Shown in pieces: positions 16,942 to 25,365 of a stretch of DNA of 55,794 nt (positions are counted from its first letter, which is position 1; the number at the start of each line of letters is the position of its first letter). Source of the stretch: Spirochaetaceae bacterium. Its GTDB lineage: Bacteria > Spirochaetota > Spirochaetia > DSM-27196 > PWMO01. Under the pieces are notes generated by a model that saw only the letters and a program-made list of their open reading frames with translations, was not told where the DNA came from and searched no databases. The position numbers and the translations under genes are program-made. The stretch lies in assembly GCA_007693945.1 (NCBI GenBank), contig RECP01000100.1, positions 1-55,794 of the forward strand. The letters are read 5' to 3'.

Positions 16942-19478
16942 TACCGGTCCGGCCTGCTGCGCGCCTCCTCCAGGGTAGCCGACGGATCGACGTCGGTCTC
17001 AATCGGGCACGGCCTGACGTTCCAGATCTGCGCGGCGTACTGCTGTATGGTGCGGTCGGAAGAGAACTTGCCCGACGCGGCGATATTCAGAACGGCCTTG
17101 CGGTTCCAGGATTGCTGATCGCGGTAGGCACGCGAGATAGCGTCCTGCGCCTCGATGTAGGGTCCCAGATCGGCCAGGTTCATGTAGTAGTCGCCGTTGG
17201 GAAACAGCGATTGCAGCAGCGGATCAAAGATTCCCGGCTCGTTGACGTTGAAGTAACCGCTGGAGATCAGGTCGATTGCGGCCCGGATCTCCGGGTTGCT
17301 CTGGTACCACTGCCACGGATTGTAGGATGGTCGCTGTTCGGCCACCTCTTCGGCGGTCAGCCCGAAGATGAAGATATTCTGCTCACCGGCCTGCTCGGCG
17401 ATCTCGATATTGGCGCCGTCAAGGGTGCCCAGCGTCAGCGCGCCGTTGCACATGAACTTCATATTGCCGGTGCCCGACGCCTCGGTACCGGCGGTTGAGA
17501 TCTGCTGCGATACATCGGCGGCCGGAAAGACCCGCTCGGCAAGCGACACGCGGTAGTTGGGCAGGAAGTATACACTGAGCCGGTCACGGGTCAACGGATC
17601 GTTGTTGATGACGGCCCCCAGATTATTGACAAACTTGATCATCAGTTTGGCCAGGTCGTACCCGGGGGCGGCCTTGCCGCCGAAAAGGAAGGTGCGCGGT
17701 ACCGCGGAGCTGTCCCCGCTGCGCAGTCGATTGTAGAGAACCACGATACCGAGCGCGTTGAGCAGCTGGCGCTTGTACTGGTGGATACGCTTCACCTGGA
17801 CGTCGAACAGCGTGGCCGGATCGAGCCGCCAGCCGTGAACGTGCTCAAGATAGGTGCTGAGCTCGGCTTTGGCGTGCCGCTTGACCTCGGCAAACGAGCT
17901 GCAGAAGGCGGCGTCATCGGCAAACGGCTTCAGGCGCTCGATCTGCGCAAAGTCGGTGATCCAGCCGTCGCCGATGGCCTCGCTGATCAGCCGCGCCAAC
18001 GGCGGATTGGCCTTGAGCAGCCAGCGGCGCTGCGTTATGCCGTTGGTCTTGTTGTTGAAGCGTTCCGGAAAGATTGCCGCAAAGTCGGCAACCACGCGCT
18101 CCTTGAGCAGCCTGGTGTGCAGTTCGGCCACACCGTTGGTCGAGTGCGATCCGACGATGGCCAGGTTGGCCATGCGCACCTGTTTCTCGGCACCCTCTTC
18201 AATCAGGCTGACGTTCCGCAGCCTGCCCACATCACCGGGAAAACAGACCGCCGCGCGCGTCAGAAAGCGCCGGTTGATCTCGTAGATGATCTGAAGGTGC
18301 CGCGGCAGCAGTGACTCCATCATCTCCACGGGCCACTTTTCGAGCGCCTCGGGCATCAGCGTGTGGTTGGTGTACGCCAGCGTGGCGGTGGTGATCTGCC
18401 ACGCGGTATCCCAATCCAGTCCATGCTGGTCGAGCAGGATGCGCATCAGTTCCGGCACCGCCAGCGACGGATGCGTATCGTTGAGCTGGATGGCGGCCAG
18501 CTCAGGCAGGCTGGTCCACGGCAGTTTCTCGGCCTTGAAGCGCCGCAGAATATCCCACAGCGAGCACGCTACAAAGAAGTACTGCTGCCGCAGGCGCAGC
18601 TCCTTGCCGAGATAGAGCCGATCATTGGGATAGAGCAGCTTGGTCAGATTCTCGGCGCTGACCTTGGTACGCACGGCCTGCACGTAGTCGCCCTGGTTGA
18701 AGTCGCTGAAATGGAACTCCTCCGGAGCGCGCGCGCTCCATAGCCGCAGCGTATTGACGGTTGAACCGCCGTAACCGACTACCGGCATGTCGTAGGCAAT
18801 CCCGATTACCGTCTCAGTATCGACCCAGTGCGCCTGCAAGCGGCCGCCCTGGCTGAACATCTCTACGCGCCCGCCGAAGTGTACCTCCGGCGCGCGGTCG
18901 GGGCGCTCGATCTCCCAGGGATTGCCGCGGCGCAGCCAGTCATCGGGCAGCTCAACCTGGTGGCCGTGGTCAATGGCCTGACGAAAGATGCCGTAATCGT
19001 AGCGCAGGCCGTACCCGAATGCGGGCAGGTTGAGGGTAGCCAGCGACTCCATGAAGCAGGCCGCCAGCCGCCCCAGGCCGCCGTTGCCCAGCCCGGCGTC
19101 GACCTCCTGTTCGCGTATCTCCTCCCACGAGTAGCCAAGCGATTGCAGCGCCTGCTGCACCGCAGCGTCGAGGCGCAGGTTGATTGCGTTCATACCCATC
19201 GAACGCCCGATCAGAAACTCCAGCGACAGATAGTAGGCGCGCTTGACCTGCTGCTGGTGGTGCGTCTGCTGGGTACGGATCCACTGGTGTATCAGTCGAT
19301 CACGGATGGTGTACGCAAGCGACAGGTAACGGTCGTGGTTGGTTGAGGTGTAGCTGTCCACGCCCAGCGAATACTTGAGGTGCTCGGCAAAACCCCACTG
19401 CAGCGACTGCCCGTCGTGCCCCTCGCGCGGCCATACCGAGCGCGCGGCCGCCGCCCGATCTGTCTTTGATTGTGCCAT
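16941..19478 (-). CDS. glgP: Glycogen/maltodextrin phosphorylase
   Basis: The 845-residue protein is full length for family GT35. It shows KRAYYLSLEFLIGRSMGMNA near the N-terminus, NGGLGRLAACFMESLATLNL, and the pyridoxal-phosphate lysine in EASGTGNMKFMCNGAL, followed by LGTLDGANIEI. It removes glucose units from glycogen as glucose 1-phosphate in the cytoplasm. The start has GGAGG five nt upstream. It is transcribed alone, converging with the GGDEF gene. It shows the organism stores glycogen and supplies hexose phosphate independent of the ABC operon. A candidate MITE lies about 110 nt upstream of its start. Confidence 0.97.
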   Translation of the reverse strand: MAQSKTDRAAAARSVWPREGHDGQSLQWGFAEHLKYSLGVDSYTSTNHDRYLSLAYTIRDRLIHQWIRTQQTHHQQQVKRAYYLSLEFLIGRSMGMNAINLRLDAAVQQALQSLGYSWEEIREQEVDAGLGNGGLGRLAACFMESLATLNLPAFGYGLRYDYGIFRQAIDHGHQVELPDDWLRRGNPWEIERPDRAPEVHFGGRVEMFSQGGRLQAHWVDTETVIGIAYDMPVVGYGGSTVNTLRLWSARAPEEFHFSDFNQGDYVQAVRTKVSAENLTKLLYPNDRLYLGKELRLRQQYFFVACSLWDILRRFKAEKLPWTSLPELAAIQLNDTHPSLAVPELMRILLDQHGLDWDTAWQITTATLAYTNHTLMPEALEKWPVEMMESLLPRHLQIIYEINRRFLTRAAVCFPGDVGRLRNVSLIEEGAEKQVRMANLAIVGSHSTNGVAELHTRLLKERVVADFAAIFPERFNNKTNGITQRRWLLKANPPLARLISEAIGDGWITDFAQIERLKPFADDAAFCSSFAEVKRHAKAELSTYLEHVHGWRLDPATLFDVQVKRIHQYKRQLLNALGIVVLYNRLRSGDSSAVPRTFLFGGKAAPGYDLAKLMIKFVNNLGAVINNDPLTRDRLSVYFLPNYRVSLAERVFPAADVSQQISTAGTEASGTGNMKFMCNGALTLGTLDGANIEIAEQAGEQNIFIFGLTAEEVAEQRPSYNPWQWYQSNPEIRAAIDLISSGYFNVNEPGIFDPLLQSLFPNGDYYMNLADLGPYIEAQDAISRAYRDQQSWNRKAVLNIAASGKFSSDRTIQQYAAQIWNVRPCPIETDVDPSATLEEARSRPDR

Positions 19479-19585
19479 ACATCCTCCTGCGTGCCCCAGG
19501 CGGTACGCGGCGAACTGCAGCCATCATACGCGAGGATGTTTGCCTTTGCATAGCACGGCCCGGACACCACGCTGCACACGGCACG

Positions 19586-19832
19586 AACAATTCTCATTTT
19601 GGCCGTACGGCGCCGAACGCGCCGACGTTGTCCTTACCCCCAAGCGAGCGGCAGCCGTCGCCATATGGTGCACGGGGTCGGTTGGCAGACGAATTCCGCT
19701 GCGCCGCGCCCGAGAGCGACCCCGCGAACGTCTCCGCAGCCTCTGCGAGGACAAGTGAGCGGGGGTGCTCTCGAGGCAGGCGCGCAGGAGCTCCATACCA
19801 ACCGACCCCGTACGGCCAAAATGAGAATTGCT
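19586..19832. mobile_element. Candidate MITE with 25-bp terminal inverted repeats and 9-bp target duplication
   Basis: The ends AACAATTCTCATTTTGGCCG... (19586-19610) and its reverse complement (19808-19832) match at 24 of 25 positions, the inner 22 perfectly. The copies are flanked by a direct repeat CACGGCACG at 19577-19585 and 19834-19842. A further inverted repeat of 14 bp (19672-19685 versus 19798-19811, ACGGGGTCGGTTGG) lies inside. The 247-bp body carries no convincing gene. Terminal inverted repeats, near-adjacent target duplication and small non-coding size are the hallmarks of a miniature inverted-repeat transposable element moved by a transposase encoded elsewhere. It sits between the divergent glgP and cyclase genes. 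Confidence 0.65.
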
Positions 19833-19848
19833 GCACGGCACGCGGCCG

Positions 19849-19878
19849 TTACAAAAAACGCGCGGAATATGCTATACT
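19849..19878 (+). promoter_or_regulatory. Extended -10 promoter for the cyclase gene
   Basis: TTACAA (19849-19854) is followed after 18 nt by TATACT (19873-19878), with TG one base before it (extended -10). Transcription would begin near 19885, leaving a 5' leader of about 68 nt. The promoter lies just outside the candidate MITE. Confidence 0.6.
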
Positions 19879-19952
19879 GAAGATTGGTACCTTCACGGGG
19901 CTGCATCTCACAATGTATACAGTAAACAACATCTCCGGGAGAATGGGGCCGT

Positions 19953-20939
19953 ATGCTGGATATTGCATTGCAGAAGGACCTTGTCGAGCTGCTGGCGAAC
20001 AACTTCAAGTCGGCGCAGATCGAAGAGTTCGGCAAGCTGTTGTTCGGAAAGTTTGACGTCTACGCGCTGCTCAAGGAGCAGAACCACATCACCATACCGG
20101 CACGCAGTGCGGCGCAGCTGCTGGTTGAGCACTGCTCGGCGCGCGACTGTAACGCAAAACTGATTCATCTGCTGGTGGAGACCGACGGCTCACAGTTCAT
20201 GGGACGCCAGGTCAGCGTCGACGGCATCGAGCTGTTTCTGCAGAAGCTTAGCGGATCGGGGCTTGTCTACGATTTCTCCCGGCGCCGCGTGATCAAGGCC
20301 AAGGACGATCCGTTTGAGATGATCAACTGGGGTTCGCTGCGCTCGGGCAAGAGCTATCCGTTGACCGTCATGAGCGTCGATGTGGTCGGCAGTTCGGCGC
20401 TCTCGCGCCGCCACGGCGCCCGGAAGATCGGCAAAGCGCTGTTCCACCTGGCCTGCCACCTCAAGGGCAAACTGCGCCCCTACGACGGGCGGGTGTGGAA
20501 CTGGAACGGCGACGGCGGCATCATTGCATTTGGATTCAAGGAGCACGAGGCGCGAGCGGTACGGTTTGCGCTCGAGCTGCAGCTGACGATGCCGGTGTTC
20601 AACACCCGGCTTGATCTGCCCGCCGGGGTCGAACTGGCGCTGCGGGTCGGACTGGACAGCGGCCGTCTGACGTTTGCCTCCGACGTCGGCTCAATTGTTT
20701 CCGACGTGATCAACTACGCCTGTCATCTGGAAAAGTCGGCCGTGCCCGCCGGTTCAGTGGGGGTGTCAAAAGTGCTGCACGACAGGCTGCCGCCACGGCT
20801 GGCGGCGCTGTTCACGCACACCGTAGAGTTCAGCGACCGTACGGCGGTTCTGATTGCGGGCCGTATCGACACGCTGCGAGCCAGGGCGCCACATGGCGGC
20901 GCTGAGCCCGAGCTGGTCGGCCGCATCGCGGCGGACTGA
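19953..20939 (+). CDS. Class III adenylate/guanylate cyclase with novel-looking N-terminal helical domain
   Basis: The 328-residue soluble protein has a C-terminal class III cyclase domain (about 145-310). The first metal Asp is in LTVMSVDVVGSSALSRRHGA, the second in NWNGDGGIIAFGF, and a late helix reads INYACHLEKSAVPAGSVGVS. The N-terminal 110 residues (LQKDLVELLANNFKSAQIEE and later ARSAAQLLVEHCSARDCNAK) are all helical and resemble an effector-associated or death-fold adaptor. I recall similar cyclases mainly from spirochaetes. The domain may dimerise or sense a partner. Substrate (ATP or GTP) cannot be decided. The ATG follows GGGAGAATGGGG at suitable distance. Confidence 0.82.
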   Translation: MLDIALQKDLVELLANNFKSAQIEEFGKLLFGKFDVYALLKEQNHITIPARSAAQLLVEHCSARDCNAKLIHLLVETDGSQFMGRQVSVDGIELFLQKLSGSGLVYDFSRRRVIKAKDDPFEMINWGSLRSGKSYPLTVMSVDVVGSSALSRRHGARKIGKALFHLACHLKGKLRPYDGRVWNWNGDGGIIAFGFKEHEARAVRFALELQLTMPVFNTRLDLPAGVELALRVGLDSGRLTFASDVGSIVSDVINYACHLEKSAVPAGSVGVSKVLHDRLPPRLAALFTHTVEFSDRTAVLIAGRIDTLRARAPHGGAEPELVGRIAAD

Positions 20940-20951
20940 CGCGCGCAAACA

Positions 20952-20976
20952 GGGGCCGTCCCTGCGGGACGGCCCC
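20952..20976. terminator. Strong bidirectional hairpin between convergent genes
   Basis: GGGGCCGTCCC and GGGACGGCCCC form a perfect 11-bp stem with a TGC loop, midway between the cyclase stop and the end of the secreted-protein gene at 21003. No T tract follows, but its strength and location suggest shared termination. Confidence 0.65.
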
Positions 20977-21002
20977 GTTGTACGGCACATCGCGAAGGGG
21001 CG

Positions 21003-21575
21003 TCAGCTCCTGCGGCTCGGCCGTCCGCCGCGCGGCGCCGCTTCGGGCTGCATCTCACGGGTGCGGCCGGATTCGCGCGCGTCGCGCCCGCGCAGCTGAT
21101 GCTGCTGTTCACGCCGCTCCAACTCGGGCTCGGCGGTCTCCCGGCGGTCCAACGCCAGACCGCGGGCGTCCGCGGCGCGGGCGCCGCGCTCGGCGTCAAC
21201 CGCGTTGCGGCGCTCACCGGAACCGGCCCACAGCGGGTAGCGTGCCTCGTGCCAGAAATCCGCGCTGTCACCGCCGGTCGCCACGCTGATCGGCGCGACG
21301 TAGTCGGGAACGGTGAACCCTCGCACCTCCACCGCGGCGCCTTGCTCCAGCGGGAGGGGCTGTTGGTAGCCATAGCGGCCCATCATGAGCTGGTAGCTGC
21401 CGTCGGCGGCTTCGACAAACCATTCGTTGTCGCGCTGCTCAAGGCTGCCACTCAGGCCGGTCAGCCGGCCTTCGCGAGCTACGTCGCGGCCAAGGATCCG
21501 GGTGTCGTCGCCGAAAAGGCCGGCGGTTACCACTGCCGCAATCATGGCTGCCAGAACCAAAGTACGTGTACGCAT
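21003..21575 (-). CDS. Secreted protein of the two-component operon, unknown function
   Basis: The 190-residue product has a signal peptide (MRTRTLVLAAMIAAVVTAGL, cleaved near FGDD). The next part, RLTGLSGSLEQRDNEWFVEA followed by DGSYQLMMGRYGYQQPLPLE, resembles a small OB-fold-like beta domain for binding in the periplasm. The last 80 residues are highly charged and rich in Arg and Glu (ALDRRETAEPELERREQQHQ), probably a helix or disordered tail. GGAGG precedes the start. It is the third gene after the response regulator and histidine kinase, so it may be the periplasmic sensor accessory or a target of that system. I do not recognise the family. Confidence 0.65.
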   Translation of the reverse strand: MRTRTLVLAAMIAAVVTAGLFGDDTRILGRDVAREGRLTGLSGSLEQRDNEWFVEAADGSYQLMMGRYGYQQPLPLEQGAAVEVRGFTVPDYVAPISVATGGDSADFWHEARYPLWAGSGERRNAVDAERGARAADARGLALDRRETAEPELERREQQHQLRGRDARESGRTREMQPEAAPRGGRPSRRS

Positions 21576-21665
21576 ATCGTACCTCCTGTAGTGTTGCTGT
21601 ACAGAGTGTCGCCCTCGCCGATGGATGACCGATGAAGCCGGTATGAAGAGTGTGTGAATCAGCGG

Positions 21666-22973
21666 CTACTGCGGCAGCACCACCGTTACGGTGGTACCGT
21701 CAGCGGCCCCGCTGGTGATATCGATGGTTCCGTTGTGCAGCAGCACGATGCGCTGTGCGATGGTCAAACCCAGACCGGCCCCCTCGCTGTGGCGCGCGTA
21801 CTCACCGCGGTAGAGCCGCTGGAACAGGTGCGGCAGTTCGTCCGCTGGAATCGGCGGCCCGTCGTTGGTAACGGCGACCACAACACGGCCGGCGTCACCG
21901 TTGCCGTCGTGAGCCACGGTGGACACTTCGCGCCGCAGCTGCAGCCTGATCCGACCGCCGGCCGGGGTGTGGCGGACGGCGTTGGCAAGCACGTTTGACA
22001 GCGCGCGGTGCAGCAGGGTCTCATCTCCGTTCAGCGCGATGTCGTCGACGTCGGCCCTCCAGTCAATCTGCCGGCTCTGAACCTGGTGGCCAAAGCGCTG
22101 TTCCAGTGTGAGCGCAAAATCGCGCGCGCCGAATCGCGTCACGTTCATGCGCACGTTGGGCTCCTCCAGCCGCATCAGCTCGTCGAGGTCGGCGATTAAC
22201 CGCTCGACGCGTCCCAGCTCGGCAAGTGTTCCGCTGATACGCTGCGGATCAGGCCGGTAGACGCCGTCGACAATCGCCTCCAGCTGGGCGCGCATGGACG
22301 CAATCGGTGTACGCAGATCGTGGGTTACATCGCGGGCCCACTGGGTACGCAGGCTCTGCTCATCGTGCAGCCGGGCTGCCAGCGTGTTGGCCGCGTGGGC
22401 GATGCGCACGATCTCTTCGGCGCCCTCTTCGGGAATGGGGCTGGACAACGATCCGTGCGCAATTGCATCGATGCCCTCGGCAACCCGCGCAGCCGGGCTG
22501 GAGAGCGAACGCGCAAACGCCCAGGCTGCCACGGCCGCGGTGCCAAACGCCGCCAGGGCGCCCGCCACGGCGGCGCGTACCAGAGATTGCGCCAGCGCCC
22601 GGTTGGCGGCATCGTTGCGGAACACGGCCGAACCGACCGAATAGTAGCCCAGCAGCCGCTCTCCGGATCTGACCGGGAGGCGCTGCTCGTCGTGTTCCGG
22701 TTCGCGCCGCCGCCCGATGCCGCGGTTGGAAGCCACCAGCGTACCCTGGCGGTCGTAGATAAACACCGGCACGTCCTGCGGCAGCGGCTGCTCGCCGGAA
22801 GGCGCGCCGCTGAGGATCCGCCGCGCGGCGCTCTCGACCATCGCCACGCGCCGCGCGCTCCACGTCGACAGCGAATGGTTATAACCGGCAATCAGCGCAC
22901 CGCCGAGCACAACCAGCAGCACCGCAAAACTGAAGATAAAGGCCACGAAGGTGCGGCGAAACAGACTATGCAT
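21666..22973 (-). CDS. Sensor histidine kinase
   Basis: The 435-residue protein starts MHSLFRRTFVAFIFSFAVLL (first membrane helix), has a periplasmic loop of about 100 residues, a second helix (AAVAGALAAFGTAAVAAWAF), a HAMP linker, the phospho-acceptor box ARDVTHDLRTPIASMRAQLE and a HATPase domain with N box NVLANAVRHT and G box EGAGLGLTIAQRI. It senses an envelope signal and phosphorylates the response regulator encoded just upstream, whose gene overlaps it by 8 nt. Together they face an efflux operon, so cell-envelope or toxic-compound stress is the probable input. Confidence 0.93.
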   Translation of the reverse strand: MHSLFRRTFVAFIFSFAVLLVVLGGALIAGYNHSLSTWSARRVAMVESAARRILSGAPSGEQPLPQDVPVFIYDRQGTLVASNRGIGRRREPEHDEQRLPVRSGERLLGYYSVGSAVFRNDAANRALAQSLVRAAVAGALAAFGTAAVAAWAFARSLSSPAARVAEGIDAIAHGSLSSPIPEEGAEEIVRIAHAANTLAARLHDEQSLRTQWARDVTHDLRTPIASMRAQLEAIVDGVYRPDPQRISGTLAELGRVERLIADLDELMRLEEPNVRMNVTRFGARDFALTLEQRFGHQVQSRQIDWRADVDDIALNGDETLLHRALSNVLANAVRHTPAGGRIRLQLRREVSTVAHDGNGDAGRVVVAVTNDGPPIPADELPHLFQRLYRGEYARHSEGAGLGLTIAQRIVLLHNGTIDITSGAADGTTVTVVLPQ

Positions 22974-23709
22974 TGGCGCTGTCCCGCTTGCCGGTGTCAC
23001 CGGCCTGACTGCCGGTGAAGCGGTAGCCAAACCCGCGCACCGTGTCGATCCACGGTGCGCGCCCAAGCTTGATGCGGATATTCTTGATGTGGGTGTCGAT
23101 GGTGCGTTCGGACCCCTCGGCCACGTAATCGAGGCAGACGCCCAGCAGCCGTTCGCGCGACACGACAATCGCGGGGTTTTCGGCCAGGTAGCTCAGGATT
23201 TTCCATTCGGCGGCGGTCAGCAGTATCGACTCTTCATCGTGACTGCAGAGGTGTCCTGCCTGGTTGAGCTCCAGCCGGTGCTCCCGGCCGTCGCTGCGCA
23301 GCAGCCAGCGTCGTGCGCCGTCGGTGCCGCCGGGCGCTGCTGCGGCGGTCGCGGAACGCCGCAGCAGCGCCCGGACACGCAGCATCAGCTCCTTGTTGGA
23401 AAACGGCTTGACCACGTAGTCGTCGCCGCCGACCTCAAACCCGGTGATACGGTCGGACTCCGACGTGCGGGCGGTGAGAAAGACAATCGGGGCGCTGCAG
23501 AAACCGCGCAGTTTGCGGGCAAACAGGAAACCGTCACCGTCGGGCAGCATCACGTCCAGAATCAGCAGGTCGGGCTGCTGCATTCGCAACGCGTCCTCGA
23601 GCCCGGCCAGCCGCGCAAAGGGTACCACGTCGTGCTCTTCAAGCCTCAGATACGAGACAATTGTATCGCGCAAGCCCTCGTTGTCTTCGACCACAAAAAT
23701 GCGTGCCAT
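22966..23709 (-). CDS. OmpR/PhoB-type response regulator
   Basis: The 247-residue protein has a receiver domain (MARIFVVEDNEGLRDTIVSY; phospho-Asp in DLLILDVMLPDGDGF; Lys in VVKPFSNKEL) and a C-terminal winged helix (LTAAEWKILSYLAENPAIVV, then TIDTHIKNIRIKLG). Dimers of such regulators bind direct repeats spaced 11 nt apart. Exactly such repeats (GTGAAG twice, CTTCAC twice, each pair 11 nt apart) lie in the intergenic region with the efflux operon. ATG 23709 is supported by GGACGGGG upstream. An alanine-rich linker (RSATAAAAPGGTDGARR) separates the domains. Confidence 0.94.
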   Translation of the reverse strand: MARIFVVEDNEGLRDTIVSYLRLEEHDVVPFARLAGLEDALRMQQPDLLILDVMLPDGDGFLFARKLRGFCSAPIVFLTARTSESDRITGFEVGGDDYVVKPFSNKELMLRVRALLRRSATAAAAPGGTDGARRWLLRSDGREHRLELNQAGHLCSHDEESILLTAAEWKILSYLAENPAIVVSRERLLGVCLDYVAEGSERTIDTHIKNIRIKLGRAPWIDTVRGFGYRFTGSQAGDTGKRDSANA

Positions 23710-23790
23710 CCCCGTCCGCTCTCCATTTTTCACTATACTACGGATACCATCCACTATGCAGTGATCGTGTGTCGACCGGGCGGAGTTCAT

Positions 23791-23853
23791 GTGAAGATCA
23801 GGTGAAGCCGCCGGGTCTCAGGCCGCAATGCGGCGACTTCACACAATCTTCAC
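23791..23853. promoter_or_regulatory. Paired OmpR-type direct-repeat boxes in the divergent control region
   Basis: GTGAAG occurs at 23791-23796 and 23802-23807, and its complement CTTCAC at 23837-23842 and 23848-23853. Each pair repeats at 11 nt, one helical turn, as expected for a tandem OmpR-family dimer. The two pairs face each other, one near each divergent gene. The DNA between them also holds a small inverted repeat (GCCGC AAT GCGGC). Confidence 0.65.
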
Positions 23854-23898
23854 CAACCCTCCTTTCGGCCTCCTTTGGCCTACGGTAACTCTTGCGCT

Positions 23899-25365
23899 AT
23901 GAACACGCCAAATTCTTTCCGCAGGCCCGGATCGCGGCTGATTCAAACGGCGCTGGCGCTGCCGGCCGCCTTGTTCCTGGCCGCTCCCGCGCCGCTGGCT
24001 GCCGAGGTGCCGCACAGCCTGACGGCGGTACTGGAGCGTGCCGGCGAGAGTGCTGATGTTGCCGCCGCGCGCTACAGTTACCAGAGCGCCCGGCTGGAGG
24101 CTACGGCCGCCGGTTACCGCGGCGATCTGACGCTATCACTGACGCCCGGGTTGAAGACGTCGTGGCCGGAGGGCGAAGCTTTCGATCCGTACTACGAGTT
24201 GACCGCCACCGCCGCGGCAACCATCCCGCTGGGCCTGAGCGCCGCCGAAAGGCTGCGCCTGGAGCGGGCGCTGCTGCGCGTGCAGGGTGCCGAGGCCGAG
24301 TTGCGCCGCAGCGTACTGGACGCTGCCGCTGCGCTCTACTCGTCATACGCGGCAGCCTACATGGCGCGCCGTGAGGTCCCGGTGCTGGAAGCGGAGTACG
24401 AGGCGGAACGGCAGTTGCTGAGCGCCGCGGAAGCGCGCTACAACGGCGGTGAGATCTCGCTTATCGAGCTGTTCAAGGTGCGCGAAGACTATCGCCGATC
24501 GCAGCAGGCGCTCGAGACCGGGACCGTGCAGGCTGAGCTGGCGCTGCTGGACCTGCTGGTCAGGAGCGGATCCGATATTCCGCACGGCTTTGGATCGGGA
24601 CCCGCGGCGGTCGACACCTATCGGCTGATTTCTCCCCTGGAAGAGCTCCCGCGGCTGGAGGTGCCGTTGCTGGATACGGTACTGCCGCGCCTGCTTGGCC
24701 ACCACCCGCGCATCGTCGCACAGAGCGCCGCGCTGGAGGCCGCCGTTGTGCAGACCGTGGTTGCGCGCGATCCGCTGCTGTCCTCGGTGCGCCTCTCCTA
24801 TGCGGCAGCCGACGATCAGAGCGGATCGCTGGCCTACGCGTTCGGACGTCCGGCGCTCTCGCTGTCCTATACGCCGCCGCCGGCCGGATTTGGAACCGAG
24901 ATCCCATCGCGATCTGATCGCGACGACCGTGACAAGCAGACGGTCACGCTGCAGGCGGTCTTCTCACTGGGCATCGGAAGCGAGCGCACACAGGCCGGCG
25001 AGGCAGCCTCGGCCGCCGCACACCACGAGGCCGTGCGTCTCGAGGCGCTGGAGCGCGCGCTGGAAGCCGACATCCGGTCTCACTATCGCCGCATCGACGC
25101 CGCCGAAGCCACACTCGAGCTTTCGCACCAGGCGCTGCGGCGCGCGCAGGCTTCGCTGCAGGCCATCCTTGCACGCGACGAGCTGGGTCTGGCCAATCCT
25201 GCTGAAACAGCGGCCGCGCGCGCAGCAGCGCAGCGGGCGGAACTGGCCGTCGAGCGGGCCCGTATCACTCTGGTGGGCGCCCAACTGGCCGGCCTGGCGG
25301 CGGCCCACCTGCCGGAGGCGCTGCCCGCCCCGGTCTACACCACCCTGTTTGGAGGATTACGATGA
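23899..25365 (+). CDS. TolC-type outer-membrane efflux protein
   Basis: The 488-residue protein has a signal peptide (helix RLIQTALALPAALFLAAPAP, cleaved near LAAEVP) and two OEP repeats rich in long coiled helices (for example EVPVLEAEYEAERQLLSAAE and ERALEADIRSHYRRIDAAEA). It would form the trimeric channel through the outer membrane for the MacA/MacB-like pump encoded next. The stop overlaps the downstream start by 4 nt (ATGA), so the operon is translationally coupled. The ATG at 23899 has a weak ribosome-binding site, and an in-frame TTG lies eight codons earlier. Divergent from the two-component system. Confidence 0.9.
   Translation: MNTPNSFRRPGSRLIQTALALPAALFLAAPAPLAAEVPHSLTAVLERAGESADVAAARYSYQSARLEATAAGYRGDLTLSLTPGLKTSWPEGEAFDPYYELTATAAATIPLGLSAAERLRLERALLRVQGAEAELRRSVLDAAAALYSSYAAAYMARREVPVLEAEYEAERQLLSAAEARYNGGEISLIELFKVREDYRRSQQALETGTVQAELALLDLLVRSGSDIPHGFGSGPAAVDTYRLISPLEELPRLEVPLLDTVLPRLLGHHPRIVAQSAALEAAVVQTVVARDPLLSSVRLSYAAADDQSGSLAYAFGRPALSLSYTPPPAGFGTEIPSRSDRDDRDKQTVTLQAVFSLGIGSERTQAGEAASAAAHHEAVRLEALERALEADIRSHYRRIDAAEATLELSHQALRRAQASLQAILARDELGLANPAETAAARAAAQRAELAVERARITLVGAQLAGLAAAHLPEALPAPVYTTLFGGLR

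Noticed and set aside
19466..20056. Long plus-strand ORF across the glgP-cyclase intergenic region
   Set aside because: It crosses the inverted repeats and the cyclase promoter; both strands show long accidental frames because of high GC.
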